From positions 1,185,831 through 1,249,830 of the forward strand of contig BCIA01000002.1 in the NCBI GenBank assembly GCA_001599815.1: DNA of 64,000 nt. Reading direction: 5' to 3'. This DNA comes from Furcasterigmium furcatum. Lineage: Eukaryota; Ascomycota; Sordariomycetes; Glomerellales; Plectosphaerellaceae. Positions 23,886-34,700 of this stretch are shown piece after piece. The notes beneath the pieces were generated by a model that had not been told where the DNA came from, did not search any database, and saw only the letters and a list, made by a program, of their open reading frames with translations. The position numbers were made by a program, and so were the translations under genes. Numbering within the stretch: position 1 is the first letter of the stretch; the number at the start of each line of letters is the position of its first letter.

Positions 23886-25223
23886 GTTTTCGTGTTGATG
23901 AGTTGTTGCGGGCTGTTTGTGTCGAGGTCGAATGTGATATCAGGATGTGTCTTGAGGAGTCCGGAGTGAAGAGACAGCACCAAAACGCAGTAAGTTGTTA
24001 TGTGTTTGCTTGAATAGAAGGAGTGACGAAGAGGTACCGGCGCGTGCCCCGCTTGGTTGATCTCTTAGCAAGTGAGTAAAGAGTGGTGGTGTTGTAAAGA
24101 ATGTGAGTGTAAGCCGGAGGCTATCACGGTAAATCAAACACTGGTGTTGTGTATGATGAGAGCGCGCAGCCTGAAAGCAGCTGGGCCGAATAAGCAACAA
24201 GACACTTTGGATGCAGGAGGAGGCAGCAGACATGACGCAAAAGGGAGCGCCGGGTTGCAGATATAAGTCATCTCGCGCAGGTTTACAAGTCATGCATCCG
24301 CGAGCAGATCGAGTCCGGTTGTCACTGAGCGGAGAAACTTGGCAAGGTCTGTAAAGGGAGTCCCACACATCCATCCGTTCCCTTTGGTGAAGGCTCCGTC
24401 GAGGTACAAGCGCGCAATATCGAGCGAGAGGGGGGGTAGGCCGATGGCAGGCCACGGGGCCTGAGTCCAGGTCCCGTCCATCCGTTCCGTCAGTCTAGAA
24501 GACCTCACACACCGGCGGAAGACGAGCCGGATTCGCGATATGGGGCGGCGCGTGGCTGTCTCCTGTGGCTGATTCAGTCGTTCAGGTACCGAGAGGCCGG
24601 GCGAGGGAGGTTAAGACATTTCCACCGGCTTGACTCGAATTAAACTGGAGATACACGCGGCGAGTCCTTTGTCAGTGGGCATCTTCCCACCAACGAGAAG
24701 AGTTTGCCTGGCCGCCATCTGATACTGGCGAGGAAAACTGGAGTCAACAGGAACGGTCTGGCAGAGGGCTGTCAAGGGTGTACGCCGGGGGCGCGCTAGT
24801 TCATCGCCGGCGATTGTCAACTTTGTCTCGACCTCTAGTCACCCACACGATATGTCACGCTAGCCGGTAGCCTAAGGTACAAGGCCAACCTGACTGGCCG
24901 TTCGAGAAGAACCAGGTGGAAGCCGGGTATCCGGGTTGGGCAGACCAAACAAGCCTCGGGGGGGAGCATGTGTAGTGTCTCTGGGCAAGGCCCAATCAAG
25001 CAATGACTTGCAAAGTGAAGCCGGGTCTGGCTGCTAGCAGCCGAGTGACGTCCAGAGCGTTTGCCGAAACCCGTTGCGGTTTGCAGGGCGCAGATTGTGA
25101 CGGCAGGCCTCGGCATGTCGCGGGCACATCGTCGAGAGTCGCTGTGTTCTGCCTCTTCCTAGTGGATCAGGCCTGGGTTTTCATGAGCCATCGTGACAGT
25201 AAAGGACGTCTCGGGCTCCAGGT

Positions 25224-25272
25224 TGCGGATAGCTGACAATCCCTCTACGGATTCCGCTATCCGCTATCCGCA
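25224..25272. repeat. Short inverted repeat with duplicated arm
   Basis: TGCGGATAGC at 25224-25233 is the reverse complement of GCTATCCGCA at 25263-25272; the right arm is preceded by a second CCGCTAT unit at 25254-25260. The loop is 29 nt. Function unknown. Confidence 0.6.
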
Positions 25273-25450
25273 GTGCTCAGGCCGGCCACAAGTCGTGACC
25301 CCGACCATGTCGATGGCGTCCACGGCCATCGCTGCGAGGGATGGCTGAGTGACATTGGCCAATGCATCGATCGACTAGACTTGCCCCGGAGATCTTGGTG
25401 AGAGTTGCCGGCTGGCTTTCGTCATGGGATGGACGAGCAAGTTTCTCATT

Positions 25451-25500
25451 CCAAGACGGGAGACGTCTTGGCCTGCCCCTGCCACGGAAGGGGTCAGGCC
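25451..25500. repeat. Two adjacent inverted repeats (hairpins)
   Basis: CCAAGAC (25451-25457) pairs with GTCTTGG (25465-25471) over a 7-nt loop. Immediately after, GGCCTGCCCCT (25470-25480) pairs with AGGGGTCAGGCC (25489-25500) apart from one bulged base. The second stem is long and GC-rich. No gene is adjacent. Confidence 0.65.
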
Positions 25501-26841
25501 ATGATATAGGTTGATATGCGAGGTAATCTATAGATATTAGCCTGGCATGCAGCTGCCGTTCGGCATCGCTGATGCATTGGTTAAAGCCCAGATTGCAGTG
25601 AAATCTGGTTACCCCACACTCCGGCGGTGGCACAGCAAAGGATGGATGGATGGGGGTTGCCGGAACGGGTGTGTTGTCAGGCTCCCTCTGCCGATTGTAT
25701 TGTACGACACGCCGTGCCAGGCCGTACGTATGGGGAAGAAGATGCCCGGATCTGGAACAAGAAGGTTGCAGCAGCCCGTGGCACGAGCTGGTCTCATCCA
25801 TCGTCCTTCTCGCGTCAGGTGAGCACATGTAATATATTCGGCGAATGAAGAGGGAGCGAACCCAGTAGCCGCCTGGAGATCCGTGAGACTCCCATGGTCA
25901 GATAGATGCTCGCCACGGCCTCTCAGTCGGAGCGATCGGGTTTCCTGTTTCAGAGCGCGCGCCATGGCAGTCAGGGTAACCTCACCGGCATGGGAGAAGG
26001 GATTCATTCCAAGGGACTAAAGCGTTGGTCTCGAGTGACGTGTGGTTACCGCGGCCAATGGATCGTCCCGTTCAATAAGTCCGAGGGCGAGGCAACGGCG
26101 AGCGGCATATGATGTCTAGGGGAATGTCGCGCAGACGTCGGAGACAGATTGGCCTGTCGAGACCGCGTCCATTCGGGCCCCCAGAGTCGGTGTGCGGCGG
26201 CTATCTGCTGGTAGCGATGCGGGCGCGGCAGTTGAGTGAATCCGTAAGGAGGCAGCTTCTCCGGATCGTCCCCGCCAGGATACAACGTCGGCCAGAGTGT
26301 TCACCCGACAGTGCTGACAGACAGCTGACTGTAGAGATCTGATATTCTTCTCGATCAGGTTGACTCTGGACGAGACGGTTCGCGCCGCCATCTTTGGGGC
26401 TTGGTCATGAGTGTGTAAGACGGAGGGGACGATGTTGAATGCCGGGGTTGAGGAAGCACGGTCCGAAGAATTGTTTCGATTGATGAAGTTGGGGGGAATG
26501 ATGGAATCTCAAAGTGCACATGGCACGATGTTAATCAATCAACGTCGTCATGACGGGGACGTCCGATTGCGATGGATGTCGCGATGGGATGAGGAGGAAG
26601 GAAGAATGGAAGTCTGGAGTTGGAAGTTGGAAGTCAGAATTGAAATTAGGCCATGGACGTGTTAGGATGTACATCCTAATGCATATAGTTACAGTGGAAG
26701 CCCAAGTACCCCTCTAATACACCTGGCCCATCACTTCCGACCTTCACCTTCCTCTCTGCAAACCTTCTGATTTTCTGCCTTCACACCTCCACAACCCTCG
26801 ACCTCACGTGCTACATACTCCTCTCCCATTCACCCAGTCTA

Positions 26842-28535
26842 CTACTCCGGAATCTTGAATCCCGAACGCCTGAGGTTCTGGAAGACCCCTTCAGGATCGT
26901 ACTTGGCAGACACCGCCTGGAGCTTGCTGACAGCCTCCTCGCCGAACGTCGAGATGACGTCCTGCGTGCTGTGGGCGTAGTTCAGGTACTTCCAATCCCA
27001 CTTGAGGCCGAGAGAGTCGGCGTATTGGTCGAGGTCCTCGATGTAGGCCTGGAGCAGCGGGATCGCCACGTTCTCTGCCGCCTCGTCGGTTACTGCGAAC
27101 GTCAGGAGGAACATGATGCCGTTGCCATCCTCGACATAGCTCTCGAGCCCCATGATGTTGCCGCCGTTCGCGACACCCTTATCCACGATGGACTTGGTGA
27201 TGGGCTGGAACATGCAGAGGGTGTTGAGCCCGGTCTGGCTTGAGGGGGCCACCTCCTCAAGAGCGGCGTTGAGCCCGAAGAACTTGTCCGACGCGTACTT
27301 GATCGGCCTGGCATCATTCTTGAAAGAGAGGGTGAACCACGCATTGCTGAAAGTGAGTTTCAGTCAGCGCTGAAGTAGAAGGTGCGTCAGTCCGTCGAGT
27401 ACGTACCGGAAGCCCGGAGGCTGACCGCTTCCCAGCTCATTGGCGACGTTGGTCAGCGTGTCCGTCTTGGTGGTGTCCGCCACGATGCCCCCCGCAGCGT
27501 AATATCCGTCGAATGCGGGAGGCTGGACAGTGGCAAGCGTGTTTTCGATGGCGGCGTTGAGCGCCGGGATCTCGCCCAGGATCTGTGGCACATATGCCCA
27601 GAAGACGATGGACGAGCTGTTCTCGTCCTTCTGGACGTTGTCGGTGAAGTCGACGAGAGCATCATACACGGCCGGCGCAACGCTGGGGTCGTAGATGAGG
27701 TTGCCTCCCCAGACGACGGGATTCTCAGGGTCGGCGTATTCGATGGGATACATATCGAACCTTGTAATGAGGCCCACACTGCCACTGCCGCCCTTCAGGG
27801 CCTGGTACAGGTCGGCGTTTTCCTTCGCATTGGCGTTCACAATGTCGCCATTCGCGAGCACGACCTCAAAGTTGGCAACAGTGTCGCAAGCCATGCCATG
27901 GGATGCCGAGTAGAACGAGTTGCCGCCTCCGCTCACAAATCCGCCGGTACCGACAGTACCCGCACGGCCTCCGGCGACAAGCACGCCATACGGAGCAAGG
28001 TAGTCATAGACGTTCTGCCAGTGACCGCCAGGCGGAATCGAGGCAAGACGCAGCCCAGGGTCCCAGCTGGTGCTGTTCATGAGGCCTACATGGATCGTCA
28101 ACCTCATGCATCGCCAGCAGTTTCCCGCCCCCACTCACCAAAGTCAATAGTGACGCCATCCTTCACGCCGTTCGACAGGACGTGGGCACCGTGGCCACCT
28201 CCCTTGATGCCGAAGGGGCAGTTGTCAGCCGCTAGGGTCTTGATCGTGGCGGAAACATCCTCGGCACTGGTGGGCATCACCATGCACCAAGGGGGCAGAG
28301 CAGCGCTAGTCGACCAGTACAGGCCGAGACGGTCTTCGTAGGCCTCAGTGCCAGGGAAGTAGACCTTGCCGTCGAGTCCTTCAGTACCGGCGAGGCTCAG
28401 ACACTACAAACGCAACCATGTCAGCTGGGGGAGGGGACGACTGAGAGGGCCCAGACTCACGCAACGAGACACGCATTCTGCCACAGCCGTGGAGGCGGCA
28501 GTGGCAGCTGCAACAAGGCGGAGGGCATTCCTCAT
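26842..28535 (-). CDS. Secreted berberine-bridge-type FAD-linked oxidoreductase
   Basis: Flavin oxidase family acting on small molecules (alkaloids, sugars, nicotine-like compounds); substrate unknown. Four exons on the minus strand, 28535-28461, 28403-28139, 28085-27407 and 27346-26842, give about 507 residues. Residues 1-19 (MRNALRLVAAATAASTAVA) look like a signal peptide. The FAD_binding_4 domain has PFGIKGGGHGAHVLSNG, whose His is the expected 8-alpha attachment site, and LVAGGRAGTVGTGGFVSGGG. The C-terminal BBE segment is WDWKYLNYAHSTQDVI. In the second FAD loop no Cys is present where bicovalent enzymes have one, so single His linkage is likely. Exon 1 encodes just the signal peptide plus six residues. 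Lies alone, with long gene-free flanks. Confidence 0.88.
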
Positions 28536-30105
28536 GTTCTCGATGGCAAGAAGGGTTAGCCAAAAATGACTGTGGTTGGGTGGGATGCTGAGGCTTGCGC
28601 AGCGACGCACTCATATACGACGAGCGCGTCCTCATCTCCAGCGCTAGGATATGACCGTCGACGATTCAGGAAATCTGCTCGCAGACACCTAGCCTTACTC
28701 ATGTCGGGGAACTGGCCTGTTGAGGGAGGAGGCTCCTGGGTGCCGCCAATGACTTCCTGGTCGCCACCTGCAGACTAAGACGACCTCGTTTCCGGGCATG
28801 CAGAGGCGGTCCTCCCGAGTCACAACGCTGCACAGAGCTGCGGGCATGTCAGGGGCAGGCGGCATGTCCTGTCCATCACCTACAGGCGAAGTCCGCCAGG
28901 ACTAGGGCCTCCATGCAGTGAGCCAGGCGAGTCGCCTTGGCTCATGCTTGGGAGAGAGAGAGAGACTCCCCTCGACCCGCCAACAACCTATCTGCATTTC
29001 GACGCACGGAAAACATTCCCCGTCGCTTAGGACATTCGAAGATGTACCGGTGTGTGCCTCACATGTCGGCCCCTCGACACCATCCCAGGGGTCCCCTGCA
29101 CAACGATGATGCCGGGAGCTAGTAGGGATCAGACCCGGAAAGGCTCCAGAAATACAGCAACAACAACCACCAAATGAGGGCCGTTGAGTGGAACAGCCTG
29201 GGGCGTCTTCTCGCCCCGTTGTCCGCTGACCAGGGTGACTCGTCCGGCTCATAGAAACCGGCAGATCCGGGGTTGATTCTGTCCACAACTTGCGCGGCTC
29301 CACTGTGTTGGCGGTTCATCATCTGGACGGACCGCGAGTTAAGCCGTTCATAACGCATGGGGAACATCGTATCATCAGGCACCTCTCGCAATCCGGATGT
29401 CTTGGCTTAATTCCCAGCCTTTCGGGTCGGCCCTGTCGGTCGCCAGGTTTCCGCCAGGGAAAATCTGCGCTTGCGTGTGCTTCGCCCAGGGTGGCAAGCA
29501 TAAGCATCTCATGAAGACAAGAAGACAATGCCCGACTACGTATACTCTTCGATCTGCAGACATCTTGCGAGATAGCTAGGTCCGGTACAGAAACAACAAG
29601 AATGCTCAAGATCGTTCACTCTCTCAATACCTGTTCTGAGGCATTACCCCTCTGTGACTGAAGTCAACCATGGCGACCATGAAGGAAAACTCGTGGCTGC
29701 AGCGCCCAGCAGGCTTACTCGTATGGCGGCCACACTGAGCGGCCAATATTATCCCGCCCCCCCTTTCATCTTCTCAGGGGCGCACTACTACAGGTGGGAG
29801 CCAACAACATGACCAGGGACCGGCCGTGGTACTGGCCGGCAATGCCTCCAGGGATGGATGGCAGTTTCCGGGGACGCGGATAACTCCTGTCAGCCAGACT
29901 CGAGTCAACCGCCATGGTAAGCATCCAGGGTGCCCCTGAACTTCCAGAGGGAGCATTGTCCAGTGGCAACAGACCATGGCGGCGGGCAGGATATTCGCAG
30001 GTCGAATGTATAACATCCCCAAGGCTGTTTGTTGCCCAGGGCAGCTTCGAGCCTTGCATGTCTTTCATTCTTCGACTGCGCGAGTGCCACCGAGAGACCG
30101 CAGCC
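28536..30105. other. Divergent intergenic region
   Basis: 1.57 kb between the start codons of the flavin oxidase (minus) and the rhodopsin-domain gene (plus). It contains a GA tract near 28952-28966. Open frames on both strands lack domains. No gene supported. Confidence 0.5.
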
Positions 30106-31679
30106 ATGCCCATCACGGAGGGAATCCCGACGGTACTCGAGGCCCCCGTAGGATACGAGGTCGACTTTGACAATCCGCAGCGTATTCATGTGCCCGAGGC
30201 GTACTATGTCACGGCCGTGACGACGTTTCTTGGCTGCACGATGTTTGCGCAGCGGCTGTACACCAAGGTCTTCATCGTCGGTACATTTCAGTGGGATGAT
30301 GGTATGCCAGACTTTGGTCCGTTACAGTCAGGATCGACTTGTACGCTAACGAGTGTCAGTGTTCCTGGTTCTCTCATGGGTAAGATACTGAGGGCCCCTT
30401 GGCTCCGCGACCGAGCAAGCGGCACATCTGACTTTTACCAAGCTCATCTCTACGTCGGTAGTTGGGCTATGTACCTGTAAGAGAGATATAATTGCATCTT
30501 GTTTGGGTCCCATAACCTCTTTCTAATATTCGATAGACATGTTTGCTGCCGGAGCTGGTGGCGTCCACAGCTGGGAGATCGATATCCCTACCTACAATAT
30601 TTTCATGATGGTGCGTTTTCTGCGAAGTCCTTCTAGCAAGCAAGCCCCCCCTCTGACCGTCGTCCGTTCCAGAGTGTCTACGTTGCCGCTGCGCTGTATA
30701 TCGTGGGCGGCAGCTTCGCCAAAATCTCGCTCCTAATCTTCTTCCTGCGCCTCTCGCCGCAGAGATGGTTCAGGATCGCCAACTGGGCGACTTTGGTCGT
30801 CATCTCTGCCTACTCGACGGGAATATTCTTCGCTCTGGTCTTCGCGTGCGATCCCGTCGCCATGGGCTACGACATCACGAGGCAGGACGGAACCTGTATC
30901 AACAGGCCTTATCTATACATTGCGACGGCTGTCACCAATATCGTATCCGACGTCGTCCTCTTCTGCCTGCCTCTGCCCATCGTGGTCAAGTTGCAGGTGC
31001 CCAGGAAGCAAAAGATCGGCCTCGTGCTGATCTTCTTCCTCGGCTCCCTGACGCTCGTCACCTCGATCATCAGGGTGACTCTTCTTCCGAAGATGCTGGT
31101 CGATGTCGACCAGACCTGGGTCATCTCGCCCGCGTCGATCTGGATGTAGGCCGACCCTGAGGACTGACTGACCTATCCCCCTTATCCCTGTTGACTCGGT
31201 ACAATGACTGACCAACATTACTGCGCAGCATCGTCGAGGCGAATCTCTTCATCATGTGTGCTTCGCTCCCAACCCTCCGAAAGTTCATCAAGCACTTCGC
31301 CCCGAAGCTCATCGGCGAGAGCTACGGCGGCGGCAGCAAGCCGACGGGCTACGCGCACGGCGCGAGCGGCGTCAACTCTGGTCTGCGGACCATCGGCGGC
31401 TCCGGCGCAGTTCCCACGAGAACCAGCAAGCGCAACCAATACTCCCAGTTCGACGACGAGGATGCAAGCCCGACGGATGGGTTCAACCTGCAGGCATACC
31501 CCGAGTCGTCGCGGCCGGGCGGCGTCAGCGGCGTCACCGCCAACGCATCGGCGGCATGGCAAGACGGCGACGACGGGGTCTGGCCGGATAACGACTCCGA
31601 GAAGGCCATCGTCAAGACCGACAACGGCATCATTGTCCAGACGAAAACCGTCACGGTGGAATATACGCACAAGAAGTAG
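30106..31679 (+). CDS. Seven-helix fungal rhodopsin-domain (Pth11-like) membrane protein
   Basis: Family of fungal integral membrane proteins, some acting in surface sensing; most have no known role. Six exons, 30106-30301, 30360-30379 (20 nt), 30443-30476 (34 nt), 30537-30610, 30673-31145 and 31229-31679, give about 415 residues. The two tiny exons together restore WDDVFLVLSWLISTSVVGL, the second membrane helix, before AAGAGGVHSWEI. Other helices include YVTAVTTFLGC, VYVAAALYIVGGSFAKISLL, WATLVVISAYSTGIFFALVF and LVLIFFLGSLTLVTSIIRVT. The family marks CDP in the third loop and ASIWIIVEANLFIMCASLP are present. The last 110 residues are a cytosolic Ser/Thr/Gly-rich tail. No CFEM domain precedes it. 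The chosen splices keep frame and hydrophobicity; exon 2 and 3 borders are the least certain. Confidence 0.82.
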
Positions 31680-31757
31680 AAGCCGGGAGAAGTATCAATC
31701 AAATACACCAAACTTTCTACCGAATATGACTGCAACGGAAAACATCTTAAGGAGACA

Positions 31758-34700
31758 TCACCTCCACTTTCCATGCTTGTATTCCTTTCCCAACTTCTCA
31801 TGTCCCCTTTGGTTCCTTCTGATGCCCCTGAAATGCTTCTTCTGAGGCGACTTCTTCCCCTTCTTCCTGTTCGTCGGCCTAGAAGTCACGGTCCGCAGTG
31901 CCTCCGCCATCTCGGGTTCGAGATATATCTCGGGGGGCTGATCGGCTTCGATCTCAACCAGGTGATAGAAGCTGGTCTTCTCGTCTCCGTACTTGCCGTC
32001 GTGCAGATCGCAATGCTTGGACAGGAACTCGCAGTGGCAGACGGGATTGCTCGGGACGGGCCTCTCCTTCATCTTCTTGACGGCGTGCAGCACGTAGTCG
32101 GCCAGTCTCTCCCACTGCGACGGTTCCCGGCCGGGCCGAGCGCCCCCTCGCGCCGCGAGGTGCTCCTGATGCTTATCGAGGACGGTTTCCACTAGCGAGC
32201 TGATGGACTTGAGCATGTCCGCGTGCTCCTCTTCCAGGCCGTGGAAGTTCTGCGCCTTGATGAGATCGATCCTCGCTCGCAGAATGTCCAGGGAGCCGTC
32301 GACCTCGAGGTACATGAAGTTGTCGGTCCAGGGGTCCGTCGTGGTGATCCTCGACTGCCGGAGCCACACGCTGAGCTTGTCGAGCTGCGTCTCCGCCCCC
32401 TCCAGGTCCTTCCTTTTCAGCGCCTCGGACACCTCGTTGCGACGGTTCAAGAAGAGGTTCACCTGGTGGAACGAATCAACAAACTCGGGGCTCATCTCGA
32501 CAATCTCGTCATCCCTGGCCAGCTTGGTCCTGAGCGCGCCGTCCTCGCCGCAGGGCGCCGCGTCCTCCGGGTCCGTCTCCAGCAGGGAAACGAGGCGGGC
32601 GGCGTCTTGGAGGCACATGGGCTTCCGGGGCTGTGGGGTACTCGGAGGCGAAGAGGGCGTGCCCGCCTGTTCCCCTGGGCCCCCTTGGCCAGCCTTCTCG
32701 GCGGCACTCTTCACCAGCGCCTCCTTCAGCCAGGGCGTGACCTTCGAAGAAACAGAAGACGACCGCCGCCGCTCCTTGTCTCGCAGGGTGTCGAGCTCGA
32801 CCTTGTCCTTTGTGTGCTGGCGGCGCTGGGTCAAATACTTCTCCTCGAGGGTGCTGTACCTCGCCTGGAGGAAGGTCGCATCCGAGTAGTATCCCCTTTT
32901 CTGCTTCTTGAGGGCAGCAAGCTCGTTGTTGGTGCGGTTACTCTCCTCCCTGACCCGGCTGTTCTCTTTCCTGGACAGCTCTAACTCCTGCCTGACCAGC
33001 TCTAACTCCTGCTCCAGTTGCCTGACTCTCTCGTGACAGTTGGAGAGATCTCCAGACTTGGGGCCGGGCTTCTGAGGAGGAGAGTGAGGAGGCTGGTCGA
33101 GTAGTGCCAGCTCAGCTTTCCGGAGGGCCGATTTGACTTTGGCCAGCTCTTGCTCCAGCCTGCCCTTCTGCTCTCGCAGCTCGTTTATCGTGTCCGTGTT
33201 CTTGTCCGCCTCGTCTTTCAGCTTCTCGACCAGCTTCTTAGCGGCGTTGAGCTCGCTCTGGAGAACCTTCTGGGCGGTCTGGTCGGCCTCCTCTATCCCC
33301 TCGTCCACGTTCCGCTTGTAGTCGTCGATTCTGCGGTCCTTGTCTTCCAGTTGCAGGCGGAGATCGGCGACCTTGGCCTCGAGGTTGCTGACGTCGACCC
33401 TGAGCTTTTGGGGGTCCTCGGTGCTTCCCTCGGCCCTGGCAGCCTCGCGCGCCTTGTCCTTCTGCGTCTCCAGGACGATGAGCCTCTTGCTTGTGTTTTC
33501 CAGCGTCGACTTGATCTGCTCGATCTGATACTCGCGCAGCTTGATGGCCTTCTGGTAGTTTTTGGCTTCCTGCTCGAGCAACTCGATCTTGTCGACCATT
33601 TCGCCCTGGCCGAGTTTCCATACCGCGCTGTTCTGCGCGCTGTTTTGCTCCTCGAGTTTCTCTTTGTACTTCTTTTCGCGGGCGAGTACCTCCTCGAGCT
33701 TCTTCTGGAACTTTTCGGCTTTCAGTCTCTGGACTCTCTCGGCCTCCTCCAGGTCGTCTCGCTCGCCGCCGGCGCCTCGCACCCGTGCCTCGCGCAGATC
33801 TTTGATCTTGGCCTTCAGAGAGTCGATCTCGCCCTTCTTGTCCTGCAGCTCGGCGACGAGCTGGGACTCGGTCCACTTGAGCTCCTTGGGGTCCTTGCGG
33901 TCGCCTTTGATGTTCGTGGCGAGCTTGCGCAAGGTCGTCTGCAGGTCCGTCACGAAGTTCCAACGGCTCGCGAGCTGGGCATTGACCGCATCTATCTTGT
34001 TCTGCACGTCGAGAAGCTCCTGGGGGGACGGACGGCCATATGTGACGGACGAGTTGGCGAAGTCCTTCAAGTCGTTCAGCGTGCGCTCGACTTTCCGGAA
34101 CGCCATCTCGTTGATGTCGACCTTGGCCGCCTCCGTGGTGAGCCCGATCTCGATCGACTCGGCCACCTTCTTCCGGTACACGTCGAGGCACTTGATGGTG
34201 TCCGCGGCGCTGGAATCCCCGCCCGCGATCAGCTTCTCCAGGGCCTTGACCTGCGACTCAGCCTTGCGGAGTTTGGCGGTGACCCTGAACTTGGCCCGCA
34301 GCTCGTTCACGAGCTCTTCCCGCGGGACGGTCTCGCTGACTTGGGGAATACCGTAGCCCTCCTTCTCCTTCTTCTCCTCCTCCTCCTCTTGCTTGATTCG
34401 CTGGTTGCGGATCTGGTCGCGCACCATCGTGCGAGTCGTCTCCCTGGCGGTGGTGAACTCCAGGAAGTCAGGCAGGATCAGCTCGATCTTGGGCCTCGCA
34501 CCCGCCAGCTGGGATTTGAGGTCCTGGATCCTCGCGGTGGGATCTTCCACGGCGTCCTCCCCGTCCGCTTCCTCCCCGTCCTTGGGCGACGTCTGGGGAG
34601 ACCGAGCGAGGTATCTGTAGTGGGCGAGGTCTCCCAGGGTCTTGATCGCCTCGCCGACATCCTGGCTGGTCTGCCTCAGGCGCTCGTCGAGCTGCGCCGT

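Larger units (their letters stand above)
23886..26841. other. Large gene-poor interval
   Basis: Almost 3 kb with no supported gene, upstream of the ferric-reductase-like gene and downstream of the flavin oxidase gene. Open frames on both strands are short and overlap heavily, with no domain seen. Two hairpins (25451-25500) and a 10-bp inverted repeat (25224-25233 with 25263-25272) are listed separately. A CACGTG lies at 26805-26810. I see no transposon ends or obvious repeat-induced mutation pattern. Confidence 0.5.

Noticed and set aside
21864..28535. A secondary-metabolite or iron-uptake cluster around the ferric-reductase-like and flavin oxidase genes
   Set aside because: No polyketide synthase, NRPS, terpene cyclase, ferroxidase, permease or siderophore gene is nearby; the two genes are separated by 3 kb of gene-free DNA.
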